A stretch of DNA of 64,000 bases from Fulvivirga ligni (GCF_021389935.1 NZ_CP089979.1:3701001-3765000), one strand, 5' to 3'. Shown: positions 8,480-17,342, numbered from the stretch's first letter. Translations and numbers: made by a program. Notes: generated from the sequence alone by a model not told the origin.

Positions 8480-10975
8480 CTAAGGCTGGGTGGTTGTTGA
8501 GCTGGCAAAGATAACCTTTACAGTAGTTCCTGTACCTAATTCACTTGCAATTATTACCTGTGCCTTACTTCGCTCTGCAAATTCCATCACTAGTCTCATA
8601 CCCAGACCCACTCCGGACTCATTTTTGGTGCCTTTATCAGACGTTGCCTTCAGTTGATTAATTTCAGACAGCTTTTGAGCGGTCATTCCTACTCCTTTAT
8701 CTTGAATCATCACCGTGATGTTACCATTATCACTATAGGAGTTTATTTGAACAGAACTACCTGATTCTGAGAATTTAATAGCATTATTAATTAAGTTTCT
8801 GAAAATGGTTTTTAAGCTATTCTCATCGCCATTTAAATATATGTCAGGCTCCGTTTCAAACTCAAGGGATATCTGCTTGCTTTCGGCGTGTGCTTTAAAT
8901 AATTCAATAATTTCAATAAGAAGGTCATTGACAGAAATTACCGTCTTTGTAATTGGGAAACTGTTTTCTTTGTTTATTGACCATTGAAGCAAATTGTCTA
9001 GAAGCAACAGAGTATTTTGAGATGATCGCCTCATGTTATTGCTTAAATCCTGAATCAAATCAAGACGCTTTTGATTGGTATAGTGTAGCAGTATCCCGGA
9101 AATACTTATGAATTCCAGTACAAACCCGCGCAGATCGTGAGAGATAATGGAAAAGAACTTATTATTGATGGTTAAAGCCTGATCTAATTCTTCCTTTTGC
9201 TCTCGTAAAATTCTGTTTTTCTTTTGTCTATTATGTAGAAGATAGGCCATCAAAATGGCTATAAGTAATGCCATTATGAGAATAAGTGTAGTCCATAGTC
9301 TTCTGGATTTTTCTTTTTCTATTTTCGTTTCGAACGTAAGCTGTGCCTCCTTCTGTGCAAAAGCCAAGGAGTCTCGTTCTTTCTGAAAAGCATATTTGGC
9401 CTCAATACGACTTGTTTTTCTTATTACATCTTGATTATAAATGCTGTCTCGTAATGATAAGTGCAATGACAAGGCCTGATAAGCTTTTTGATGATAGCCT
9501 AAAGCAGAATATGCCTCCGAGAGCAGCTTATGACTTTTGCTTTCAAGCTCTTTCAACTGATTCTTTTGACAGTATTGAAGTGTCTTATTTAGATATGAAA
9601 TGGCTTTATTGTAAGCTTCTTTTTTGATATAATATTCTCCTAGTGCGCAGTGTATATCTGCTTGCAGTGCTGGAGCTACAATTTCTTTGGATAGGTCCAG
9701 GCCTTTTTCAAGTATATATTTGGAGGAATCAAGTTGACCAAGATGAATATATAGATTACTCAGATTAAGGTATATTTCAATGGTTTTGGTCTTATTACCT
9801 ACGCTTTCATTGAGTGTTAATGCATGTTCAAATGATTCCCTAGCTTTCTGAAGTTCTCCGGCTTCATCATAATAAGTGCCCAAGGCATTGTAAACTGAAA
9901 TTTCGCCATCAACATCATCGATAGCTTCTCTAATTTTTAATGACTTTAGGTAATAGCCGTATGCTGTTGAATCCTCTTTCCAATCTGTGAAAAGTAAGCC
10001 AAGGTTATAGTAGGTGGTTCCCAAACCTGTGGAATCGTTCATGTCTTGCCACATTTCTTCGGCTTTAAGGTAGTATTCCAGCGAAGAAGGGTAATCTGCC
10101 TTCTCATGAGCTATAATGGCCATATTACCTATGCAAAAAGCCATGGTTGGTTTGTTATTTAAAGATTTTGCCAGTTCGTAAGATTCATTAAAATCGCTGA
10201 GGGCTTTATCATATTCACCGAGCCTCCAGTGAGCTAATCCCATGTTGTTTAGAGCAATGGCCAAATAGGATGTATTATGCAGTCGTTTGGCTATTTGAGC
10301 AGCAGAAATAAAATTGTTTAGAGCATCTTGGAAATTCGCTTCTTTATAATAAATACCACCCAAATTAATCATACCAACAGCTACACCATTGGAATCAGCC
10401 TCATGAATTCTTTGGGTCAGAGCGGCCTCATAGTAATAAAGAGCTGAGTCTAGAATACCCATTCTGTAGTAGCTGATGCCCATATTATTGTAGATAGAGG
10501 CAAATTCACTGGAATCACGAGAGCCAAGAGCTAAACTATATGCCTGGTTAAAAATGTCAAGCGCTTGGTCAAAACTGCCTATCTTATTTTTTATATCACC
10601 TTTTTTAGATAGTGCTCTAACTACACCATTGGTATAGGAATTCTGCCTACAAAAGGAGAGTAATTCATCACATATATGCAAAGCTTCTTCAAAATTACCA
10701 GATTTCTGCTCGTATTTGGCTGTGAGCAAATGGGCAGTAACTAGCTCAGGCAGGTTATTTTCTTTAGAAGCAAGATTTATGGCTTGCTGATTAGTAGTAA
10801 GAAATCCTGTAGTATCGTTACCCAGGTATTCTGTGGATAAGGCGTTGAGTACATTTATTCTTACCGATGGCTTTAAATTCTGTTGTCTCAAAATATTCTC
10901 AAGAGAATCTACACGGTTCTGAGCATTACCTGCAGAATACACGATGAGAAAGTACAAGAGAAATAACCTTTTCAA
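8480..10975 (-). CDS. TPR-repeat sensor histidine kinase
   Basis: The 831-residue protein starts at a TTG codon (10975), justified because a signal peptide (residues 1-19, ending GNAQ) follows directly and no upstream ATG fits. About ten tetratricopeptide repeats fill residues 35-520. A coiled coil, a transmembrane helix (about 562-583), a HisKA-type dimerisation domain with phosphoacceptor H613 in SHDLRG, and a HATPase_c domain with DKGVGM and GVGLGM boxes follow. The periplasmic TPR domain is the likely sensor. The cognate LytTR regulator follows after 9 bp. This TPR-HK/LytTR pairing is common in Bacteroidota; the stimulus is unknown. Confidence 0.92.
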   Translation of the reverse strand: MKRLFLLYFLIVYSAGNAQNRVDSLENILRQQNLKPSVRINVLNALSTEYLGNDTTGFLTTNQQAINLASKENNLPELVTAHLLTAKYEQKSGNFEEALHICDELLSFCRQNSYTNGVVRALSKKGDIKNKIGSFDQALDIFNQAYSLALGSRDSSEFASIYNNMGISYYRMGILDSALYYYEAALTQRIHEADSNGVAVGMINLGGIYYKEANFQDALNNFISAAQIAKRLHNTSYLAIALNNMGLAHWRLGEYDKALSDFNESYELAKSLNNKPTMAFCIGNMAIIAHEKADYPSSLEYYLKAEEMWQDMNDSTGLGTTYYNLGLLFTDWKEDSTAYGYYLKSLKIREAIDDVDGEISVYNALGTYYDEAGELQKARESFEHALTLNESVGNKTKTIEIYLNLSNLYIHLGQLDSSKYILEKGLDLSKEIVAPALQADIHCALGEYYIKKEAYNKAISYLNKTLQYCQKNQLKELESKSHKLLSEAYSALGYHQKAYQALSLHLSLRDSIYNQDVIRKTSRIEAKYAFQKERDSLAFAQKEAQLTFETKIEKEKSRRLWTTLILIMALLIAILMAYLLHNRQKKNRILREQKEELDQALTINNKFFSIISHDLRGFVLEFISISGILLHYTNQKRLDLIQDLSNNMRRSSQNTLLLLDNLLQWSINKENSFPITKTVISVNDLLIEIIELFKAHAESKQISLEFETEPDIYLNGDENSLKTIFRNLINNAIKFSESGSSVQINSYSDNGNITVMIQDKGVGMTAQKLSEINQLKATSDKGTKNESGVGLGMRLVMEFAERSKAQVIIASELGTGTTVKVIFASSTTTQP

Positions 10976-11020
10976 TTTAATTTTTTTGTGGTCTGGGAGA
11001 GGGTTGTCTTAAATAGACTT

Positions 11021-11028
11021 CAAAAGTA
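11021..11028 (-). promoter_or_regulatory. Candidate -7 box (TACTTTTG) for the histidine kinase operon
   Basis: On the minus strand the sequence reads TACTTTTG, a full match to the Bacteroidota TAnnTTTG -7 consensus, 45 bp upstream of the TTG start at 10975. No clear TTG lies 19-20 bp further upstream. The rest of 11029-11320 shows no repeat or RNA structure that I can support. Confidence 0.4.
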
Positions 11029-11320
11029 TAAAAGTGGCCCTAGATTCCCTAGATATTTGCTTAGTCACTATGGTCAAAATGCTAAAATCAGTGTGAATTT
11101 TTCAACTTATGTATAATACACTTCAGTGGTGAAATAAGATGCTTAAGCTTGAAATCTATTTTATAGAAGCATAGAGCGGGTTAATTTCATGCCAATATGT
11201 TAGTTGAATTTTATAGTTATGTTCGGAAGCTTTAATTCTATTTCTAAGAATTATTTAAATAATAGCATCAACTTTTCTAAATTGGGAGCTAGCGGTTTGC
11301 CGCCTAATTTTAATAGAGTT

Positions 11321-12988
11321 ATGAAACCTACTACCCAGTATACTAAGAGTGGTCGTATAAGTATTGCATACCAGGTTTTTGGCTCAGGTACTACCGATTT
11401 GGTGTACATACCAGGGTGGGTGTCTAATATAGATTGGATGTGGTCATGCCCTGAGTTGGTGAGCTTCTTCATAGAACTTGGAAAAATGTTCCGCGTGGTG
11501 CTTTTTGATAAGCGAGGAACAGGACTTTCTGACCGCGTGGTGGAGTTATCTACCATAGAAGAGCGCATGGATGATATTCGGGCTGTAATGGATGCTATAG
11601 GTTCTCAAAAGGCCGTGCTTTTTGGTCACTCCGAAGGCGGATCTGTTTCAGCATTGTTTGCTGCCACTTACCCACATAGAACTATTGCCTTAATTACCTT
11701 TGGGGTTTTTGCAAAACGCAGATATTCAAAGGATTATCCATGGGCACCCACTGATGAAGAGCGTCAGGAAGTGTATGATATGATAGAAAACCGCTGGGGC
11801 TCAGGTGAAATGTATCTTGAGTCGTTAGCGCCGTCAAAAGCGAAGGATAAGGTTTTCATGGAATGGTTGGCTAATTATTTCAGATCAGGAGCTAGCCCAA
11901 GTGCGGCCTACGTGCTCACCAAAATGAACACCGAAGTAGACATCATTGATATTTTAAGTTCTATAAAAGTACCTACCTTATTAATGCAGCGAACGCATGA
12001 TGTTGACGTGAAGATCGAGGAAGGTAGATTTATAGCGGAACGAATTAAAGGCTCAAAATTCGTGGAATTTGATGGTAGTGATCACCTCTTCTGGGCCGGA
12101 AATACCAATGAAATATTAGATGAGATCAAAAACTTTATTTCTACAGTGACCCCTGTAGAAACATACGAGGAAAGGTTATTTACCATAGTGGCTGCTCGTA
12201 TTGTAACATCTCAAATGGTGCACACTGATATACATAGTGTTGTTGCTCAAAAGGTAAAACAATACCGTGGTAGATTGATAGGTTTCGATGCCGAGTCATT
12301 CATTGCTACTTTTGAAGGACCGAGTAAGGCTGCTCATTGTAGTATAGATTTGGTAGATCTAATGAGTAATGTTGATATACAACTAGCAGTAGGTATTCAT
12401 ATTAAGGAGGTGGCTGTGAATGAAGCTCATTTTATTAATGGTGAAACGCAAGATTTTATATCCACTATACTTGAGGCAGCTGAACCTAATCAAATACTTA
12501 TTACCCAGGCGGTTAAATCTCTTTTGTCTGGAGCGGGGCTTGGTTTTACGCCCTTTGTAAATACAATGTATGATGCCACTGATCAGCAGCTATCGTTGTA
12601 CATGCTTACAGATCATTTAAGTCCTAGAGAAGCTACTTATCACAAAGCTAAATCACCGCAAAACGACTCATTTTTGGAAAACGTATTGCAAAGTATAGAG
12701 TCGCACATGACTAATGATCAGTTTGGTGTAGAAATGTTATGCAGGGAGGTGGGCATTAGTGAGAGACAGCTTCAGCGAAAGCTCAAAGCCATTACCAATA
12801 AGTCTCCTAATCAGCTTATTTCTTCTGTACGACTTCATCGCGCTAAGGAGATGATGCTTATTGAAAAAGACAATATTTCAGAGATCGCCTTTAAAACAGG
12901 ATTCTCAAATCCATCTTACTTTTCTAAATGCTTTAAGAAGGAGTTCGGTCAAAGTCCTTCAGAGCTTCTTCATCAATTTGAGAATTAG
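11321..12988 (+). CDS. Alpha/beta-hydrolase - cyclase-like - AraC HTH fusion regulator
   Basis: From ATG 11321 the protein has 555 residues. Residues 1-~285 are an alpha/beta hydrolase with nucleophile elbow GHSEGGS (S104), acid D227 or D229 and H255, so the triad looks intact. Residues ~295-435 resemble the class III cyclase-like domain that follows such hydrolases, but the metal-binding FTD motif is lost (FTIV), so cyclase activity is unlikely. Residues ~445-550 are an AraC/XylS two-HTH domain. In-frame TTG (11204) and ATG (11219) starts exist, but family proteins begin near MKPTTQYTKSG. Probably a one-component regulator sensing or hydrolysing an ester-like ligand; its targets may be the phased half-sites at 7416, 13066 and 15027. 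Confidence 0.85.
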   Translation: MKPTTQYTKSGRISIAYQVFGSGTTDLVYIPGWVSNIDWMWSCPELVSFFIELGKMFRVVLFDKRGTGLSDRVVELSTIEERMDDIRAVMDAIGSQKAVLFGHSEGGSVSALFAATYPHRTIALITFGVFAKRRYSKDYPWAPTDEERQEVYDMIENRWGSGEMYLESLAPSKAKDKVFMEWLANYFRSGASPSAAYVLTKMNTEVDIIDILSSIKVPTLLMQRTHDVDVKIEEGRFIAERIKGSKFVEFDGSDHLFWAGNTNEILDEIKNFISTVTPVETYEERLFTIVAARIVTSQMVHTDIHSVVAQKVKQYRGRLIGFDAESFIATFEGPSKAAHCSIDLVDLMSNVDIQLAVGIHIKEVAVNEAHFINGETQDFISTILEAAEPNQILITQAVKSLLSGAGLGFTPFVNTMYDATDQQLSLYMLTDHLSPREATYHKAKSPQNDSFLENVLQSIESHMTNDQFGVEMLCREVGISERQLQRKLKAITNKSPNQLISSVRLHRAKEMMLIEKDNISEIAFKTGFSNPSYFSKCFKKEFGQSPSELLHQFEN

Positions 12989-13016
12989 AAAGCCCTATTA
13001 TAGAATAAAGAAAGTG

Positions 13017-13043
13017 AAGGTAGTCTTAAGGCTACCTTTTTTT
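13017..13043 (+). terminator. Intrinsic terminator after the AraC-fusion regulator
   Basis: The stem AAGGTAG pairs with CTACCTT around an 8-base loop, followed by a run of seven T on the + strand. It lies about 28 bp after the regulator's stop codon and isolates it from the next promoter. Confidence 0.8.
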
Positions 13044-13065
13044 GTGCCATATATTTCAGGTGGAT

Positions 13066-13151
13066 GTCGGTTTAGTGATAGGTGATGTCGGAAATATGAG
13101 TGCATTTGGCGGTTTTGTGCTAAAGTAGGATATAAGTCTATTGTAATTTTG
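13066..13151 (+). promoter_or_regulatory. Promoter B: three 21-bp-phased half-sites plus TAATTTTG -7 box
   Basis: Three direct half-sites start at 13066, 13087 and 13108, exactly 21 bp apart. They read GTCGG-TTTA-GTG-ATA, GTCGG-AAAT-ATG-AGT and GGCGG-TTTT-GTG-CTA. The last GGCGG ends 31 bp before the -7 box TAATTTTG (13144-13151). There is no -33 TTG at 19-20 bp. A half-site overlapping the -33 region, with others upstream at 21 bp, is the geometry of AraC-type activation. The acyl-CoA ligase starts at 13242, leaving a leader of roughly 85 bases. Confidence 0.7.
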
Positions 13152-13241
13152 ATGTTAAATAATAGAACTAAAACAACAGAATATAGGCATAACGGATAAT
13201 CTAAAATATCAATTTTCTATAGTCCTTTTTAACTCAAACGC

Positions 13242-14936
13242 ATGCAGACTGAAACATTAAGTTTTTCAAAAACCCAAACATGGAGACGCCATTATGCAGA
13301 TGGTGTTCCATTTAAAATTAACCCATTAGCTTACCATTCACTAGTTGATCTTTTTGAACAAAGTATCAATAAGTATCGTCTACTGCCGGCCTATGAATGC
13401 ATGGGCACCTGTATTACTTTCGGTCAGCTGGATTTGCTGTCGCGCAATTTTGCAGCTTACCTTCAGAATGATTTGGAGCTGAGCCCCGGAACCAAAGTAG
13501 CCATTCAGATGCCTAATCTTCTACAATACCCTATAGCACTGTTTGGGGTACTTAGAGCAGGCATGGTAGTGGTAAATACAAATCCGCTATACACTCCACG
13601 AGAAATGAAACATCAATTTGTGGATTCTGAAACCGAAGTGGTAATTATCCTGGCCAATTTTGCTCATAATCTGGAAGAGATTATAAAGGATACTGCTATC
13701 AAACATGTCATCATAACAGAATTGGGCGATCAGCTGAGAGGTGTTAAAAGGGTGATAGTGAATAAGGTAGTGAAGCATGTGAAGAAAATGGTGCCTAAAT
13801 ACAGCCTGCCAGGAGCTGTATCGTTTAACAAAGCTTTAAAGTGTGGTGAGCAACATTCCTTTCAGGCTGTAAGTATTAAAGGAAAAGATACCGCCTTCTT
13901 ACAATACACAGGCGGAACTACCGGGATTTCAAAAGGGGCCGTGCTAAGCCACACCAATGTAGTTGCTAATATTGAGCAATTTACTGCCTGGATCACTTCA
14001 TCAAAGCTTAGAGAGGGTAAAGAGATTATTATTACGGCGTTGCCGTTGTATCATATATTGGCACTGGTGGCCAACTGTCTGTCGATGCTTAAGATGGGGG
14101 CCAAGAACGTGCTGATACCAAACCCCAGAGACATGAAAGGATTTGTGAAAGAATTGAAAAAGCATCCTTTTTCTATTTTTTCAGGAGTGAACACACTCTA
14201 TAATGGCCTGCTCAATGAACCTGATTTCCATAAGGTTGACTTTTCAAACCTAAAGTTGTGCGGCTCTGGTGGTATGGCTGTGCAGACCGTTACGGCAGAG
14301 AGGTGGAAGAAAGTGACCAATGTGCCAATTTCTGAAGGTTACGGTCTTACTGAAACTTCACCCATACTTACTTTTAATGTGCTGGTAGATGGTAAAGAAC
14401 GAATCGGAACAATCGGTATTCCATTGCCAAGCACGTCATTAAAAATAGCAGATGATAATGAGCAGGAAGTGGTAGATGGCACTCCTGGTGAAATATATGC
14501 CAAAGGACCTCAGGTAATGCATGAATATTTTAACAGACCCGACGAAACTTCTAAGGTTTTTACTGGTGACGGATGGTTCAAAACCGGTGACATAGGAGTG
14601 AAAGATGAGGATGGTTTTTTCAGAATTGTAGATAGAAAAAAGGAGATGATTTTGGTTTCAGGGTTTAACGTTTACCCTAATGAAATTGAGAATATTGTAT
14701 CTCAACATGCAAAAGTAGCAGAGGTGGCAGCCATAGGTGTGCACGATGAAAAGTCTACTGAAGCGGTGAAAATATTTGTGGTTAAAAGTGATGCGTCTCT
14801 CACAAAAGAGGAGATCCTGGAACATTGTAGAAAGAATCTTACTGCATATAAAGTACCTAAACATATTGAGTTTAGAGATACATTGCCTAAGTCAAACGTA
14901 GGAAAAATACTGCGTCGCATGCTAAAAGAAGAATAG
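13242..14936 (+). CDS. Long-chain-fatty-acid--CoA ligase (AMP-binding)
   Basis: The 564-residue protein is a full-length ANL-superfamily ligase. The P-loop-like motif YTGGTTGISKGA begins at Y222. A YGLTETSP adenine-binding motif lies near 367, WFKTGDIG near 446, the hinge DRKKEMILVSG just after, and the C-terminal catalytic lysine sits in NVGKILRR near 557. It is closest to FadD-type enzymes, which activate fatty acids to acyl-CoA using ATP at the cytoplasmic face of the membrane. It stands alone between two terminators and has its own operator-bearing promoter (13066-13151). Chain-length preference cannot be read from sequence. Confidence 0.92.
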   Translation: MQTETLSFSKTQTWRRHYADGVPFKINPLAYHSLVDLFEQSINKYRLLPAYECMGTCITFGQLDLLSRNFAAYLQNDLELSPGTKVAIQMPNLLQYPIALFGVLRAGMVVVNTNPLYTPREMKHQFVDSETEVVIILANFAHNLEEIIKDTAIKHVIITELGDQLRGVKRVIVNKVVKHVKKMVPKYSLPGAVSFNKALKCGEQHSFQAVSIKGKDTAFLQYTGGTTGISKGAVLSHTNVVANIEQFTAWITSSKLREGKEIIITALPLYHILALVANCLSMLKMGAKNVLIPNPRDMKGFVKELKKHPFSIFSGVNTLYNGLLNEPDFHKVDFSNLKLCGSGGMAVQTVTAERWKKVTNVPISEGYGLTETSPILTFNVLVDGKERIGTIGIPLPSTSLKIADDNEQEVVDGTPGEIYAKGPQVMHEYFNRPDETSKVFTGDGWFKTGDIGVKDEDGFFRIVDRKKEMILVSGFNVYPNEIENIVSQHAKVAEVAAIGVHDEKSTEAVKIFVVKSDASLTKEEILEHCRKNLTAYKVPKHIEFRDTLPKSNVGKILRRMLKEE

Positions 14937-14983
14937 TTTCCATTTCATAGCATAGTTCCCATACCATTCATTTTGTATGGTTT

Positions 14984-15016
14984 AAAAGGTGTTCTCTTCG
15001 GGGAATGCCTTTTTTA
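14984..15016 (+). terminator. Intrinsic terminator after the acyl-CoA ligase
   Basis: A stem pairing AAAGGTGTTCTC with GGGAATGCCTTT around a TTCG loop is followed by a T-run. A smaller hairpin CCATAC/GTATGG lies just upstream (14959-14980). Confidence 0.75.
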
Positions 15017-15026
15017 ATGTTTACAT

Positions 15027-15134
15027 GTCGGAAAAGTGATATCATGTCTGATTTGTGCTAGATATTATGTCGGATATTTAAGCATTTTGGGCGGAATTGT
15101 GCTATCAAGAGGGCCTAATGTCATCTTACCTTTG
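15027..15134 (+). promoter_or_regulatory. Promoter C: four half-sites plus TACCTTTG -7 box
   Basis: Half-sites start at 15027 (GTCGG-AAAA-GTG-ATA), 15046 (GTCTG-ATTT-GTG-CTA), 15069 (GTCGG-ATAT-TTA-AGC) and 15090 (GGCGG-AATT-GTG-CTA). The last pair is 21 bp apart and the first and third are 42 bp apart, keeping helical phase. The second is two bases off register. The last GGCGG ends 32 bp before TACCTTTG (15127-15134). No -33 TTG is present. It should drive the lipoprotein gene at 15376 through an unusually long leader. Confidence 0.65.
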
Positions 15135-15375
15135 TATCAATGAAATTAACCTGTGGATGATTCATATATGTGCGATTGATCTGAATTAATGGTATATATT
15201 AGATTGATAATCAGGTATTTGAGAATAAAGTGATTATTGAACCTTAAGATCATTTTATTTCAAAAATAGTCACCTGATAAAGCACTGGAATAAGTTTTTA
15301 CTTTCTACAACTCTTCAGTGCTGCAAAAGCAGATTATCATTTCATACAAACAAAATTTATTAAAACCATTTACAA
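15135..15375 (+). other. Long untranslated leader of the COG4315-type lipoprotein gene
   Basis: About 240 bases lie between promoter C and the ATG at 15376 with no convincing ORF (only a six-codon ATGAAATTAACC... reading frame at 15141). A possible hairpin pairs AGCACTG (15281-15287) with CAGTGCT (15316-15322) across a 28-base loop. I recognise no known riboswitch. A second unseen promoter nearer the gene is possible. Confidence 0.3.
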
Positions 15376-16185
15376 ATGAACAAGTATTTTAAGCATTTAG
15401 GTATTATGTTTTTGGCTTTCGTAGCCATTAGTGTCATGAGCTGTCAGGATGACGAGGGTGATGAGCCAGATCTTAAGTTTAATGTTAAAGTGATCAATGA
15501 CTCAGCCTTTGGAAACATTATGGTAAACCAGAAGAATGAGACTATTTATTTCTTTGCTGGTGACATTTCAGGTGCAAGTAACTGTAATGGTGGTTGCGCA
15601 GATGCATGGCCTCCAGTAACAGGAAGTATTGACGATCTTGAGCTTGGCACTTCTTTAAGCATGGCTGATTTCAGCATGATTACCAGAGATGGTGGAGAGA
15701 AGCAACTAGCTTATAAAGGATGGCCTCTATACTATTTTGCTCCGGATAATGATGGAGTTCTGGAAACAAGTGCCAGCATAGCAGGTGATGGCCGTGGTGG
15801 CGTATTCTACATAGCTAAGCCAGATTATTCAATCATGCTAGGAAAACAATCAGTAAAAGATGGTGAAGACGCTGTTACTTATTTAGTAGATGGTGACGGA
15901 CTCACTTTATATGACTTTGTTAATGATGAAGAAAACACCAGCAACTGCTCTGGCGGATGTGCTAATGCATGGCCTCCATTTAACCCGGCAGGAACTTTAA
16001 TCATTCCTTCAACACTATCAGCTAGTGACTTTGATACATTCTTAAGAGGCGATGATCTTGGCTATCAGCTTACTTACAAAGGTCTGCCACTATATTACTT
16101 TACTACAGATGCTGAAGTAAGAGGAGTAGTAGAAGGTGAAGGCGGAGGAAACGGCAACTTCTTCGTAGTGAAGCCTGTGTTATAA
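15376..16185 (+). CDS. Lipoprotein with two COG4315-type secreted repeats
   Basis: The 269-residue protein has a lipoprotein signal (lipobox VMSC, C23). Two tandem copies of the 'secreted repeat of unknown function' follow (about residues 35-150 and 155-268). Each copy carries a Cys pair in a S-NC-GGCA-AWPP block and a downstream YKG-PLYYF segment, the latter followed by D or T-D. It is exported and probably membrane-anchored. The biochemical role of the family is not established. It is a monocistronic gene under promoter C and ends at a strong terminator. The conserved Cys pair in each repeat suggests a disulfide. Confidence 0.82.
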   Translation: MNKYFKHLGIMFLAFVAISVMSCQDDEGDEPDLKFNVKVINDSAFGNIMVNQKNETIYFFAGDISGASNCNGGCADAWPPVTGSIDDLELGTSLSMADFSMITRDGGEKQLAYKGWPLYYFAPDNDGVLETSASIAGDGRGGVFYIAKPDYSIMLGKQSVKDGEDAVTYLVDGDGLTLYDFVNDEENTSNCSGGCANAWPPFNPAGTLIIPSTLSASDFDTFLRGDDLGYQLTYKGLPLYYFTTDAEVRGVVEGEGGGNGNFFVVKPVL

Positions 16186-16212
16186 AAATATAATTGGGAA
16201 GTTTGATGAAAG

Positions 16213-16238
16213 GGCTGCATGAGAGTGCAGCTTTTTTT
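16213..16238 (+). terminator. Intrinsic terminator after the COG4315-type lipoprotein
   Basis: The stem GCTGCA (16214-16219) pairs with TGCAGC (16226-16231) around a six-base loop, followed directly by seven T. Confidence 0.85.
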
Positions 16239-16304
16239 GTTTATGGAGACTGAAGTATTGCCAATTTTAGACATGTGTTTTAAAATTCTTGATCCAAAGA
16301 GTTT

Positions 16305-17342
16305 TCATAGCTTCCTGATCAATTTCCTAATGGGTGATTCGAATATTAAATAGGTTAGTGCAGCCGTCAATAGGAGGGCTGTTAGCCTGATTATAAAAGC
16401 AGTTGCTATCTCCATGTCATATAATCCGAAGTATTTTTTTAATCTGTGGTCAGAAAAAATAAACCATACAGGTAGTTGCAGGATATATAAACTATAACTG
16501 ATTTTACCCAAAAAGACTAAAGCAGGATGAGTTAGCCAGTCTGTCCATTGGCTATTAGAGAGAGCTAAGAATAATATCAAAAGGCCAAGAATGATAGCCA
16601 GCAATCCTGTGTGTAGCGTAAGTCCCATCGGAAATCGTAAGATGACTAATAGCGCTGTTAGCAGAAGCATGATTTGGAAATGATAGCCTTTTGAATGTGT
16701 TAGTCGATTCTGTATAAAAAAGTATCCCATCAGGTTGCCTATCAGAAACTCATTAAGATGGACCACCGGGAAGTAGTAAAGATCTGTAGTACTATAGATA
16801 GGTATGTGCAAATATTCGGATTCAATTAAGTAAAATATGATTTGACTCATAGCCCAATAAATACAGATACCCACGGTTAACCATTTGATCTCCACTTTGG
16901 AATAAATAAAATTAACAAGGAAGGGGAAAATGAAATAAAAGAAGAACTCCACAGAAATAGACCAGGCAGGAAAGTTGATAGCAAAGGCTTTTTCCGGCAC
17001 CCAGCTTTGTAGCATAAGCAGGTTTAATACCATTGATGAGGTATCTGTCCATTGAAAAAGGTAGATGAGCAGATGTAGAAAAATGGCCAGCAGGTATACC
17101 GGGTAAATTCTAGCAAGCCTTTTTTTAAGAAATGAGAAGAATTTGATCTCTGATTTATTTCCATAAGCCACTACCATTACAAAGCCTGAAAGCACAAAGA
17201 AATAGCTCACAAATACATAAGCATTCTCAAAGAGAAATGATGTGTAGCGATTATGAAAAAAATCTATGTTTTCTCCAAAATGAAAGATAACAATGAATAT
17301 GGCTGCTAAAAATCGAGTAAACGTAAGTTGCTCTACTCTCAA
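16305..17342 (-). CDS. Acyltransferase family 3 membrane protein
   Basis: The 345-residue protein has about ten membrane helices. The N-terminal motif RFLAAIFIVIFHFGENI (H21) is the acyltransferase_3 (OafA/NodX-type) signature, and R and H in the first helix pair are catalytic in that family. Such enzymes transfer acetyl or other acyl groups to surface sugars. It starts at TTG (17342); an in-frame stop lies three codons upstream, so a longer start is excluded. It stands alone between an intergenic A+T-rich stretch and the end of the 15376 gene on the other strand. The acceptor is unknown. Confidence 0.85.
   Translation of the reverse strand: MRVEQLTFTRFLAAIFIVIFHFGENIDFFHNRYTSFLFENAYVFVSYFFVLSGFVMVVAYGNKSEIKFFSFLKKRLARIYPVYLLAIFLHLLIYLFQWTDTSSMVLNLLMLQSWVPEKAFAINFPAWSISVEFFFYFIFPFLVNFIYSKVEIKWLTVGICIYWAMSQIIFYLIESEYLHIPIYSTTDLYYFPVVHLNEFLIGNLMGYFFIQNRLTHSKGYHFQIMLLLTALLVILRFPMGLTLHTGLLAIILGLLILFLALSNSQWTDWLTHPALVFLGKISYSLYILQLPVWFIFSDHRLKKYFGLYDMEIATAFIIRLTALLLTAALTYLIFESPIRKLIRKL

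Noticed and set aside
11204-11320. TTG/ATG starts adding up to 39 residues to the AraC fusion regulator
   Set aside because: The extra residues are polar and unlike the family, which begins close to the MKPTTQYTKSG segment at 11321. Not fully excluded.
15141-15161. Six-codon leader peptide after promoter C
   Set aside because: Too short to support, with no regulatory codons or adjacent attenuator structure.
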